From Roseomonas nitratireducens (lineage in GTDB: Bacteria; Pseudomonadota; Alphaproteobacteria; Acetobacterales; Acetobacteraceae), in contig NZ_JAGIYZ010000008.1 of assembly GCF_017813355.1 (NCBI RefSeq), forward strand, positions 62,001 to 126,000: a stretch of 64,000 bases of DNA, in the 5' to 3' direction. The stretch's first letter is position 1; the number at the start of each line of letters is the position of its first letter. Positions 57,101-64,000 of the stretch are shown here, piece after piece. The position numbers and the translations under genes are program-made. A model generated the notes under the pieces. That model was not told the origin of the DNA, did no database searches, and was given only the letters and a program-made list of their open reading frames with translations.

Positions 57101-57899
57101 CCTCGCGCGCGCGAAGGAGCACGAGGCGATCCGCTTCCGCGACGTGCAGGCCCAGCCGCGCAAGATCATCTCCTCCCCCATCTGGTCGGGGCTGGAGAGC
57201 GAGGAGGTCTGCTACAACGCCGGCTACACCAATGTGCATGAGCTGATCCCCTGGCGCACGCTGACGGGGCGTCAGCAGCTGTACCAGGACCACCCCTGGA
57301 TGCTCGCCTTCGGGGAGGCGCTCTGCCTCTACCGCCCGCCGGTGGATCTGCGCGCGCATGGCCCGATGCACGGCGTGAAGCCGAACGGCAACACGGAGAT
57401 CGCGCTCAACTTCATCACGCCGCACCAGAAATGGGGCATCCACAGCGTCTACACCGACAACCTGCTGATGCTGACGCTCTCGCGCGGCGGGCCGATCGTG
57501 TGGCTCAGCGAGACCGACGCCGCGACCATGGGCATCGAGGACAATGACTGGGTCGAGGCCTTCAACGTCAACGGCGCGCTCTGCGCCCGCGCCGTCGTCT
57601 CCCAGCGCGTGCCCAAGGGGATAATCATGATGTACCACGCGCAGGAGAAGATCGTGAACGTACCAGGCAGCGAGATCACGCATGCCCGCGGCGGCATCCA
57701 CAACTCGGTCACCCGCGCCACGATCAAGCCCACGCACATGATCGGCGGCTACGCGCAGCTGGCCTACGGCTTCAACTACTACGGCACGATCGGCACCAAC
57801 CGCGACGAGTTCGTCATCGTCCGCAAGATGGCGAATGTCGACTGGATGGACGGCCCGCGCGTGACACCCCAGGCGGCAGACCTCAAGGCGGCGGAGTAA
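54171..57899 (+). CDS. narG: respiratory nitrate reductase alpha subunit
   Basis: The 1242-residue catalytic subunit, which reduces nitrate to nitrite at a molybdenum bis-MGD centre on the cytoplasmic side. The FS0 cluster ligands His50, Cys54, Cys58 and Cys93 sit at the positions known from Escherichia coli (STHGANCTGSCSW, RGCSRGASYSW). The molybdenum ligand Asp223 is in YDWYCDLPPSSPQ. There is no twin-arginine signal, as expected for the membrane-bound cytoplasmic type. It starts 19 bases after narK and ends 5 bases before narH. Confidence 0.98.
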   Translation: MSHFLDRLTYFKKYAGTFSNGHGETTTESRAWEDAYRSRWAHDKIVRSTHGANCTGSCSWKIYVKGGIVTWETQQTDYPRTRPGLPNHEPRGCSRGASYSWYLYSANRVKYPMIRKRLLRLWRKAKALHADPVLAWKSIQDDPAKRREYQQVRGQGGFVRANWDEAEEIIAAANVHTVKQHGPDRVIGFSPIPAMSMVSYAAGSRYLSLIGGVCMSFYDWYCDLPPSSPQTWGEQTDVPESADWYNAGFIMMWGSNVPQTRTPDAHFMAEARYRGTKVVTVTPDYSEASKFADLWLHPKQGTDAALALAMGHVILTEWHAKGRGDYFIDYCRRYSDMPMLVLLTEKDGRLVPDRQLRASDLAGNAGEANNPDWKTVAIDDATGAAYVPTGSIGFRWGEQGKWNLEGRDAKSGAEVTPRLSLAGAATARVTFPYFGDGAVAFFNPTSLGDTVTHEVPFTTVALADGGTAKVATVYDLFLANYGVTGEANYDAMAPYTPAWAEAVCGVPRQQIITVAREFADNAEKTRGKSMVILGAALNHWYHSDMNYRGIINLLVMCGCIGQSGGGWAHYVGQEKLRPQSGWIPVAFATDWGRPPRQQNSTSFWYAHTDQWRYETVQVADLLSPTAPKAMTGALIDFNIRAERMGWLPSAPQLVRNPLGIAAEAEAAGMPVPQYVAQSLKSGTLEMSCEDPDHPANWPRNLFVWRSNLLGSSGKGHEYFLKHLLGTQHGVQGKDLGEQGEAKPEEAAWHDEAPKGKLDLLVTLDFRMSTTCMYSDIVLPTATWYEKHDLNTSDMHPFIHPLSAAVDPAWESRTDWAIFRGIARRFSALTKGHLGKERDTVLTPLMHDSPAELGQTHVIRDWKKGEVEPIPGKTMPAVTVVERDYPNTHARFTALGPLMDRLGNNGKGMAWKTEHEVEFLRHLNGTTEVPGVEGKLAKMESDIDACETLMHLAPETNGHVAVKAWESLGKFTGRDHTHLARAKEHEAIRFRDVQAQPRKIISSPIWSGLESEEVCYNAGYTNVHELIPWRTLTGRQQLYQDHPWMLAFGEALCLYRPPVDLRAHGPMHGVKPNGNTEIALNFITPHQKWGIHSVYTDNLLMLTLSRGGPIVWLSETDAATMGIEDNDWVEAFNVNGALCARAVVSQRVPKGIIMMYHAQEKIVNVPGSEITHARGGIHNSVTRATIKPTHMIGGYAQLAYGFNYYGTIGTNRDEFVIVRKMANVDWMDGPRVTPQAADLKAAE

Positions 57900-57904
57900 C
57901 GGCC

Positions 57905-59470
57905 ATGAAGATCCGCGCACAGATCGCGATGGTGCTCAACCTCGACAAGTGCATCGGCTGCCACACCTGCTCCGTCACCTGCAAGCAGGTCTGGACCAGC
58001 CGCGAGGGCGTCGAATACGCCTGGTTCAACAACGTCGAGACCAAGCCCGGCATCGGCTATCCCAAGGACTGGGAGAACCAGGACCGCTGGAAGGGCGGCT
58101 GGGCGCGTAAGCGCAACGGCAAGATCCAGCCGCGCATCGGGGCGAAGTGGCGCATCCTCGCCAACATCTTCGCCAATCCGAACCTGCCGGAGATAGACGA
58201 CTACTACGAGCCCTTCACCTTCGACTACACGCACCTGCAGACCGCGCCGGAAAGCGAGACGATGCCCGTCGCGCGCCCCGTCTCGCTCATCACCGGGGAG
58301 CGGATGGAGATCAAGTGGGGCCCGAACTGGGAGGAGATCCTGGGGACGGAATTCCGCAAGCGCTCCAAGGACCGCAACTTCGACGGCATCCAGAAGGAGA
58401 TGTACGGGCAGTTCGAGAAGACCTTCATGTTCTACCTGCCGCGGTTGTGCGAGCACTGCCTCAACCCGGCCTGCGTCGCCTCCTGCCCCTCGGGCAGCAT
58501 CTACAAGCGGGAGGAAGACGGCATCGTCCTGATCGACCAGGAGAAGTGCCGCGGCTGGCGCATGTGCGTCTCCGCCTGCCCCTACAAGAAAATCTACTAC
58601 AACTGGCAGTCCGGTAAGGCCGAGAAGTGCATCTTCTGCTACCCGCGCATCGAGGCGGGCGAACCCACCGTCTGCTCGGAGACCTGCGTCGGGCGCATCC
58701 GCTACCTCGGCGTCCTCCTCTACGACGCCGACCGCATCGAGGAAGCGGCGAGCGCCGAGAACGAGCAGCAGCTCTACCGCAAGCAGCTCGACATCTTCCT
58801 CGACCCCAGCGACCCGAAGGTGATCGAGCAGGCGCGGGCCGACGGCGTCCCGGAAGCCTGGCTCGAGGCCGCGCGCAAAAGCCCGACCTACAAGATGTGC
58901 ATCGACTGGCAGATCGCCTTCCCGCTGCACCCCGAATACCGCACGCTGCCGATGGTCTGGTACGTCCCCCCGCTTTCGCCCGTGCAGTCCGCGGTGGAGG
59001 CCGGCCATGTCGGCTGGAAGGACGGGCTGCCGGACATCGAGAGCCTGCGCATCCCGGTGAAGTACCTCGCCAACCTGCTGACCGCGGGGGCGGAGGCGCC
59101 GGTGGTGCTGGCACTCCAGCGCATGATGGCGATGCGCATGCACATGCGCGCGCGCACCGTGGAGAACCGCGAGGACCTCGAGGTGCTGGCCAAGGTCGGC
59201 CTCACCGCCGCGCAGGTCGAGGACATGTACCAGACGCTGGCGATTGCGAACTACGAGGACCGCTACGTCATCCCGACCACGCATCGCGAATACGCGGAGA
59301 ACGCCTTCGACCTGAAGTCGTCCTGCGGCTTCAGCTTCGGCCAGGGCTGCTACGACGGGCGCACCGTCGGCAACCTGTTCAGCGCCTCCGGCCCCTCGGC
59401 CGGGCGCATGGCGCCGCCGCGCATCCGCGAAGCGCAGGAAGCCGCCCAGCAGCAGGAGAATGCGAAGTGA
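57905..59470 (+). CDS. narH: respiratory nitrate reductase beta subunit
   Basis: The 521-residue iron-sulfur subunit that carries electrons from the b hemes to NarG. Four cysteine groups are visible: CIGCHTCSVTC, CEHCLNPACVASC, CRGWRMCVSAC and CIFCYPRIEAGEP with CSETC. The Trp in CRGWRMC replaces a Cys and marks the 3Fe-4S cluster. The length fits the family. Its TGA overlaps the narJ start. Confidence 0.98.
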   Translation: MKIRAQIAMVLNLDKCIGCHTCSVTCKQVWTSREGVEYAWFNNVETKPGIGYPKDWENQDRWKGGWARKRNGKIQPRIGAKWRILANIFANPNLPEIDDYYEPFTFDYTHLQTAPESETMPVARPVSLITGERMEIKWGPNWEEILGTEFRKRSKDRNFDGIQKEMYGQFEKTFMFYLPRLCEHCLNPACVASCPSGSIYKREEDGIVLIDQEKCRGWRMCVSACPYKKIYYNWQSGKAEKCIFCYPRIEAGEPTVCSETCVGRIRYLGVLLYDADRIEEAASAENEQQLYRKQLDIFLDPSDPKVIEQARADGVPEAWLEAARKSPTYKMCIDWQIAFPLHPEYRTLPMVWYVPPLSPVQSAVEAGHVGWKDGLPDIESLRIPVKYLANLLTAGAEAPVVLALQRMMAMRMHMRARTVENREDLEVLAKVGLTAAQVEDMYQTLAIANYEDRYVIPTTHREYAENAFDLKSSCGFSFGQGCYDGRTVGNLFSASGPSAGRMAPPRIREAQEAAQQQENAK

Positions 59471-60177
59471 ACAAGCGCCTCGCCATCCTCTCCCGGCTCC
59501 TCCGTTATCCGGACGAGGCGCTGCGCGCGGACCTGCCCGACATCGCCGCGGCCATCCCCGGCGCCGGCTTCCGTCCCGACCTCGTCGCCCGCCTGCTGCG
59601 CCTGCCGCGCCGCCTGGCGCAGGGCGACGGGCTCGACCGGGAGGAAGCCTATGTGCGGCTCTTCGACCGCGGCCGCGGCACATCGCTGCACCTGTTCGAG
59701 CATGTGCACGGGGATACCCGCAACCGCGGCCCAGCCATGATCGAGCTCGCGCAGGTCTACGAACAGGCGGGCTACGCGCTCGATGCGCGGGAGCTGCCGG
59801 ACTTCCTGCCGCTCTTCCTCGAATTCTGCGCGGTGGCCCCGGAAGGGACGGCCCGCAACCTGCTCGAGCAATGCGCGCCGATCCTCGACGCGCTGCATGC
59901 CCGGCTGCTCGGCCGCGGCAGCGCCGAGGCGCGGCTCTACGCCGTCATCCTCGCCGCCACGCTGGCCGAGATCGGCGCGAAGCCCGCCCAGGCCCCGACG
60001 CAGGAACAGGAACGCACCGACGCGGAGGAATTCGCCGAGCTCGACGCGGCCTACGAATCCGAGCCCGTGGTCTTCGGCCCGGAATCCGACCCCGACAAGG
60101 AAGGCGCCCGCGCCAAGGTCGCCGCCATGATCCAGCGCCTGCGGCATTTCCGCGGGCCTTCCGCCACCGCCCGCTGA
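59467..60177 (+). CDS. narJ: nitrate reductase assembly chaperone
   Basis: A 236-residue helical chaperone of the TorD/NarJ type, needed for molybdenum cofactor loading of NarG. Landmarks are RLLRYPDEALRADLPDI at the start, the EEAYVRLFDRGRGTSLHLFEH motif and DRGRG-EHVHGD. The acidic C-terminal tail is typical. GTG at 59467 overlaps the narH stop (GTGA), giving coupling; no upstream start fits. It precedes narI by 12 bases. Confidence 0.95.
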   Translation: MNKRLAILSRLLRYPDEALRADLPDIAAAIPGAGFRPDLVARLLRLPRRLAQGDGLDREEAYVRLFDRGRGTSLHLFEHVHGDTRNRGPAMIELAQVYEQAGYALDARELPDFLPLFLEFCAVAPEGTARNLLEQCAPILDALHARLLGRGSAEARLYAVILAATLAEIGAKPAQAPTQEQERTDAEEFAELDAAYESEPVVFGPESDPDKEGARAKVAAMIQRLRHFRGPSATAR

Positions 60178-60189
60178 AGGAGAGCGGAC

Positions 60190-60945
60190 ATGTTCGCCAT
60201 CTGGGACGCCTTCACCGACCACCTCCACGGCTTCCTCTTCGGCATCTACCCCTACATCTGCATGGGCGTGTTCGTGATCGGCTCGCTCATCCGCTTCGAC
60301 CGCGACCAGTACACCTGGCGGTCGGGGTCCTCGCAGATGCTGCGCGCGCGGCAGCTGCGGCTCGGCAGCAACCTCTTCCACTTCGGCATCATCTTCCTGT
60401 TCTTCGGGCACTTCATCGGGCTGCTGACGCCGCACTGGGCCTATGATTGGCTGATCGACCCGGCGACCAAGCAGCGCGTCGCGATCATCGCCGGTGGGCT
60501 CGCCGGCGCGGTCTGCTTCGCCGGGCTCTCGTTGCTGCTGCACCGCCGGCTGTACGACGACCGCATCCGCCGCACCTCCACCTATGCCGACACCTTCATC
60601 CTGCTGCTGCTGTGGGTGCAGCTCTGCCTCGGCCTCGTCACGCTGCCCTTCTCGCTCGGGCATCGCGACGGCTCGGTGATGCTCGCGCTGTCGGGCTGGA
60701 GCCAGGCGATCGTCACCTTCCAGCCGGGCGCGGCCGACCTGATCCGCGGGCTCGACTTCCCCTACCACGCGCATCTCGTGCTCGGCATGACGCTGTTCCT
60801 CGTCACGCCCTTCACGCGGCTCGTGCACATCTTCTCCGCGCCGGTCTGGTACCTGTTCCGGTCCTGGCAGGTCGTGCGGGTGCGCGGCGGCGCGACCAAC
60901 CGGCCCGGGCCCGTCGCGCGCCCCGGCGCGCAACCGGCGGAGTGA
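60190..60945 (+). CDS. narI: respiratory nitrate reductase gamma subunit
   Basis: The 251-residue membrane cytochrome b subunit, which takes electrons from quinol. Five membrane helices are visible. The heme ligands are His64 and His74 (NLFHFGIIFLFFGHFIG) and His195 and His213 (YHAHLVLGM, TRLVHIFSAP), with the spacing of 10 and 18 residues known for the family. A GGAG site precedes the ATG. It ends 5 bases before the parvulin-like gene. Confidence 0.97.
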   Translation: MFAIWDAFTDHLHGFLFGIYPYICMGVFVIGSLIRFDRDQYTWRSGSSQMLRARQLRLGSNLFHFGIIFLFFGHFIGLLTPHWAYDWLIDPATKQRVAIIAGGLAGAVCFAGLSLLLHRRLYDDRIRRTSTYADTFILLLLWVQLCLGLVTLPFSLGHRDGSVMLALSGWSQAIVTFQPGAADLIRGLDFPYHAHLVLGMTLFLVTPFTRLVHIFSAPVWYLFRSWQVVRVRGGATNRPGPVARPGAQPAE

Positions 60946-60950
60946 CGCCC

Positions 60951-61796
60951 ATGACCGTCCGTTTCCAGCCGCCGCCGCAGAAGCCCGCCGCGCCGGCCGC
61001 CCCCGCCTGGCCCGAGCACGACGTCGTCGTGAACGGCACCACCATCCCGGCGCGCGACATCGCCGCCGAGATGCAGCACCACCCCGCCGCCTGCGCCGAG
61101 ATCGCGTGGGAGAACGCCGCCCGCGCCCTCGTCATCCGCCGCCTGCTGCTCGACGCGGCGCGGGAAGGCGGGCACGCGGAAGCGGAGGAGGAGGAGGAGG
61201 ACGCGATCGACGCCCTGCTCGCCGCCGAGATCCGCATTCCCGATCCGGACGAGGCCGCGGCGCGCCGCTGGCATGCCGCGCATCCCGAGCGCTTCGGCAC
61301 GCCCGAGGCCTGGGACGCCTCCCACATCCTGATCGCCGCCGACCCGGAGGTGGAGGAGGAACGCAAGGCCGCGCGCGCCAAGGCCGAGGCGCTGCTCGTC
61401 GAGGTGCTCGCCTCCCCCGGCCGGCTGCCGGAACTCGCCAGGCTGCATTCCGACTGCCCGTCGCGGGAGGAAGCCGGCCATCTCGGCCGCATCGAGCGCG
61501 GCAGCACCGTCGCGGAATTCGAGTCGATGCTCGTGGGGCTCGAGCCCGGCCAGGTCTGCCCCGTGGTGGTCGAGACGCGCTACGGCATGCACCTCGTGCA
61601 CCTGCATCGCCACACGCCCCGCCGCGTCGCCGAGTTCGACGAGGCGCGCCGGCAGGTGCTGCGCGACCTGCGCCACGCCGCCTGGACGGCGGCCGTGCGG
61701 CAGTACATCGCCGTGCTGGCCGCGCGCGCGACGATCGAGGGCTTCACGCTCGGCGCCGATGGCGAGGCGCGCGCGGACGGCCCGCTGGTGAATTGA
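60951..61796 (+). CDS. parvulin-type peptidylprolyl isomerase (nar-linked)
   Basis: A 281-residue protein of the PpiC/NifM group. An N-terminal helical region with a poly-Glu run (AEAEEEEEDAI) leads to a parvulin domain (about 115-225) with DASHILIAADPE, LARLHSDCPSREEAGHLGRI and TRYGMHLVHLHRH. There is no signal peptide, so it should act in the cytoplasm. Its place directly after narI in several bacteria suggests it helps fold or mature the nitrate reductase, like NifM for nitrogenase; this is inferred. The ATG at 60951 begins MTVRFQPPPQ. Confidence 0.88.
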   Translation: MTVRFQPPPQKPAAPAAPAWPEHDVVVNGTTIPARDIAAEMQHHPAACAEIAWENAARALVIRRLLLDAAREGGHAEAEEEEEDAIDALLAAEIRIPDPDEAAARRWHAAHPERFGTPEAWDASHILIAADPEVEEERKAARAKAEALLVEVLASPGRLPELARLHSDCPSREEAGHLGRIERGSTVAEFESMLVGLEPGQVCPVVVETRYGMHLVHLHRHTPRRVAEFDEARRQVLRDLRHAAWTAAVRQYIAVLAARATIEGFTLGADGEARADGPLVN

Positions 61797-61820
61797 CCAG
61801 GGACGGAGGAGGCACGCGCC

Positions 61821-62345
61821 ATGGGCGGCCCGGGTGCCCTGTTCGGCTCCCTCGATCCGGCACTCCTCGCGGATCCGCTCGGCTTCCTCAGCGCCGAGCA
61901 CGCGCGGCAGCGCGCGCTGCTCGGGCATCTCGAGCGCTTCGCGCGCAAGCCCGGCCGGCGGGGTCGGGTCGCGATGGCGCGCGCGCTGGCCGCCTGGCTG
62001 GCGCACGACCTGCCGCTGCACCTGCGCGACGAGGAGGAGTCGCTCTTTCCGCGCCTGCCCGCCGTCATCGCCCCCCTCGTCGACACGCTCGCGGCGGACG
62101 GCCGCGTCGCCGCCAGGCAATGCGCGATGCTGCAGGCGGATCTGCTCGCCATCGCCAGGGGCCATCCGGCGCCCGCGCGCTTCCTGCCCGCAGCGCTGGA
62201 TTTCGCGGCCGCCTATCGCCGGCATCTCGCGCTGGAGGAAGCCGAGCTCCTCCCCGCCGCGCGCCGCATCCTCAACACCACCGAACGCGACGCGATCGCC
62301 GGCGAGATGGCCGCGCGCCGCGACCAGGGAGGAACCGATGCCTGA
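61821..62345 (+). CDS. hemerythrin-like domain protein
   Basis: A 174-residue four-helix protein with the spread of His and Glu/Asp residues of hemerythrin HHE proteins: FLSAEHARQRALLGHLE, AHDLPLHLRDEEESLF and FAAAYRRHLALEEAELLPAA. Such proteins bind two irons and can hold oxygen or nitric oxide, or help repair Fe-S centres. As part of the nar operon it may protect against NO formed during nitrate respiration (inference). It lies 24 bases after the isomerase gene. Confidence 0.85.
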   Translation: MGGPGALFGSLDPALLADPLGFLSAEHARQRALLGHLERFARKPGRRGRVAMARALAAWLAHDLPLHLRDEEESLFPRLPAVIAPLVDTLAADGRVAARQCAMLQADLLAIARGHPAPARFLPAALDFAAAYRRHLALEEAELLPAARRILNTTERDAIAGEMAARRDQGGTDA

Positions 62346-62377
62346 CCTGACCGGGCCGCGGCGGGGGCGACGCTGAC

Positions 62378-63142
62378 ATGGCGCGCCAGGACCAGGGGCC
62401 GCCGCCGGGCGGCGCGCTGCGGCGCCTCGTCGAGGGCTTCGACCGCTTCCGCGGCCAGCATTTCGACCTCGACCCCGACCTCTACGACGCGCTGCTCGAC
62501 GGGCAGCGGCCGGAGGTCATGGTGATCGCCTGCTCGGACAGCCGCACCGATCCCGCCATCATCTACGGCGCGCGGCCCGGCGACCTCTTCGTCATCCGCA
62601 ACGTCGCCGCGCTGGTGCCGGAATACGAGCCGGACCAGCGCCCACGCGGCACGTCCGCGGCGATCGAGTTCGGTGTGAAGGCGCTCGGCGTGCGCCACGT
62701 CATCGTGCTCGGCCATTCCTTCTGCGCCGGCGTGCGCTGCCTGCTGGACCACGACCATGGCGGCCGGCGCTTCGAGTTCGTCTCCGACTGGGTGAATATC
62801 GCGCGCGAGGTGCGGGAGGAGATGGACGGGCTCGTCACGGACGCCGACCGCGCCGTGATCGCCCGGCGGGCCGAACAGGCGACGGTGCTGGCGAGCCTGC
62901 GCCACCTCGCCACCTATCCCTTCGTCGCCGAGGGCGTGCGCGAGGGGCGCCTCGCGCTGCATGGCTGGTACTTCCACTTCGGCTGGGGCCTGCTGCAGGC
63001 GGCCGAAACGCCGGACGGGCCTTTCCGCCAGGTGGATGGCGGCGCCGCGCCGCGCCCGGCGCTCGGCCTGGCCGAGTCCGGCCCGGTGCCGGCCGCCATC
63101 GGCCTCGCCCCGGCGCTGCGCTGCGACGACGCGGAGGGCTGA
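62378..63142 (+). CDS. beta-class carbonic anhydrase
   Basis: A 254-residue zinc enzyme that interconverts CO2 and bicarbonate. Zinc ligands are Cys52 (ACSDSRTDP), His113 and Cys116 (LGHSFCAGVRCLL); Asp54 and Arg56 form the catalytic dyad. The family core ends at about 210 and a short proline/alanine tail follows. There is no signal peptide. It starts 32 bases after the hemerythrin-like gene, so it is probably transcribed with the nar tail, perhaps to supply bicarbonate or buffer pH during anaerobic growth. Confidence 0.95.
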   Translation: MARQDQGPPPGGALRRLVEGFDRFRGQHFDLDPDLYDALLDGQRPEVMVIACSDSRTDPAIIYGARPGDLFVIRNVAALVPEYEPDQRPRGTSAAIEFGVKALGVRHVIVLGHSFCAGVRCLLDHDHGGRRFEFVSDWVNIAREVREEMDGLVTDADRAVIARRAEQATVLASLRHLATYPFVAEGVREGRLALHGWYFHFGWGLLQAAETPDGPFRQVDGGAAPRPALGLAESGPVPAAIGLAPALRCDDAEG

Positions 63143-63170
63143 CGCGCGCGGGCTTGCCAGACCGCGTCGC

Positions 63171-63187
63171 GCGGGGTTGAACCCCGC
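63171..63187 (+). terminator. hairpin after the carbonic anhydrase gene
   Basis: GCGGGGTT-G-AACCCCGC is a perfect palindrome 28 bases after the carbonic anhydrase stop and 22 bases before the next gene. It may end the nar operon, although no T-run follows. Confidence 0.5.
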
Positions 63188-63209
63188 TCCCCTCGGACCG
63201 GCCCCGCGC

Positions 63210-64000
63210 ATGCGCCCCGCCATCGGCATCGACTTCGGCACCACCAACAGCGTCGTCGCCATGCTGCGGCCGGATGGCGGCTGCGAGACGCTGCGCCACC
63301 CGACGGGCGAGGTGTTCCGCTCCGTGCTCTGCTTCGGCACGGGGGCGGGCGGGCGGACGGTGCACGCCGCCGGGCCCGCGGGCATCGAGGCCTATCTCGA
63401 GGATCCGCTCGGCAGCCGGCTCATCATGTCGCTCAAGAGCTACCTGGCGCAGCGCAGCTTCACCGAGACGCGCATCTTCGGCCGCGCCTGGCGGCTCGAG
63501 GACCTGGTGGCGCTGTTCCTGCGCGAGCTCCTCGCGCCCTTCCGCGCCGGGCTCGATGGCGCGCGCATCGTCGTCGGCCGGCCGGTGCGCTTCGTCGGCG
63601 ACGCGGATGGCGCCGACCTCGGTGAGCGCAGGCTCCTGGCCGCCTTCGCGGCCGCGGGCATGCCGGATGTCGCGCTGGCGCTGGAACCCGCCGGGGCGGG
63701 CCATCGCTTCGCGGCCGGGCTCGACCGCGCGACGACCGTGCTGGTGGCCGATTTCGGCGGCGGCACGAGCGACTTCTCCGTGCTGCGCTTCGACCCCGGG
63801 CCGCCGCGCCGCGTCACGCCGCTGGGCCATGCCGGCGTGGGCATCGCGGGCGACGCCTTCGACTACCGCATCATCGACCACGTCGTCTCGCCGGCGCTCG
63901 GCAAGGGCAGCAGCTACGCCGTGATGGGCAACCCGCTGCCGGTGCCGCCCGGATGGTTCACGAGCTTCGCGCGCTGGCACCACCTGTCGCTGATGCGCGC
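63210..64000 (+). CDS. Hsp70-family protein, YegD-like (partial)
   Basis: The first 263 residues of an Hsp70-like ATPase; the gene runs past the right edge. The phosphate-1 motif IGIDFGTTNSVVAM and the phosphate-2 motif VLVADFGGGTSDFSV are present, and GHAGVGIAGDAFDYRIIDHV continues as in YegD/HscA-like chaperones. Compared with DnaK the region between these motifs is short and divergent, as in YegD. The ATG at 63210 (MRPAIGIDFG) is the natural start. It follows the nar tail but may be an independent gene. Confidence 0.92.
   Translation, partial: MRPAIGIDFGTTNSVVAMLRPDGGCETLRHPTGEVFRSVLCFGTGAGGRTVHAAGPAGIEAYLEDPLGSRLIMSLKSYLAQRSFTETRIFGRAWRLEDLVALFLRELLAPFRAGLDGARIVVGRPVRFVGDADGADLGERRLLAAFAAAGMPDVALALEPAGAGHRFAAGLDRATTVLVADFGGGTSDFSVLRFDPGPPRRVTPLGHAGVGIAGDAFDYRIIDHVVSPALGKGSSYAVMGNPLPVPPGWFTSFARWHHLSLMR

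Overview
The window is a very GC-rich (about 70% by eye), gene-dense stretch of a proteobacterial chromosome. The gene content suggests an alphaproteobacterium of the Acetobacteraceae (Roseomonas-like). Pointers are several Bug/TctC-type binding proteins, Azospirillum-like sugar-acid enzymes, a pqqABCDE cluster, a fused NarK, and very short or overlapping gene junctions. The assignment to a family is inference from gene content; there is no rRNA or tRNA in the window. No insertion sequence, prophage, CRISPR array or tRNA was seen, and no gap between genes is longer than about 265 bases.

Region 1 (1-16.6 kb): the end of an importer ATPase gene, a PuuE-like allantoinase, then a large type I secretion cassette. 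The cassette holds a 2642-residue repeat adhesin (18 cadherin-like units of about 101 residues, a C-type-lectin-like module between them, and a C-terminal RTX block), two ABC exporter subunits with unusual ATPase motifs, and an HlyD-type adaptor. It is followed by ureidoglycolate lyase and a glycosyltransferase, so the cassette lies between two ureide-catabolism genes.

Region 2 (16.7-24.3 kb): a sensory island with a FixJ-type response regulator, two proteins that look like response regulators with eroded receivers, a six-PAS histidine kinase, a lone PAS protein of the Aer type and a membrane chemoreceptor overlapping it.

Region 3 (24.3-36.6 kb): catabolic genes. A Bug receptor, an Fe(II)/2-oxoglutarate-type oxygenase, a PdxA-family dehydrogenase, an IlvD/Edd-family sugar-acid dehydratase and a homologue of L-2-keto-3-deoxyarabonate dehydratase form a probable sugar-acid operon. 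They are followed by katG, a DUF3750 protein, a YghU-type glutathione transferase, a second Bug receptor and an M20 amidohydrolase.

Region 4 (36.7-47.2 kb): an MFS exporter, an rRNA methyltransferase, a cytochrome b561 gene in line with a histidine kinase and an NtrC-type regulator, then an arsenic operon (ArsR-ArsC fusion, GAPDH, ArsJ), which makes and exports 1-arseno-3-phosphoglycerate in known systems, and a chromate transporter.

Region 5 (47.3-64 kb): pqqABCDE on the minus strand, then a Crp/Fnr regulator divergent from narK-narGHJI. Two perfect FNR-type palindromes lie between the regulator and narK. The nar genes run on into a parvulin-type isomerase, a hemerythrin-like protein, a beta-carbonic anhydrase and an Hsp70-like protein cut by the window edge. 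Together these support anaerobic nitrate respiration in an organism that also oxidises substrates with PQQ enzymes.
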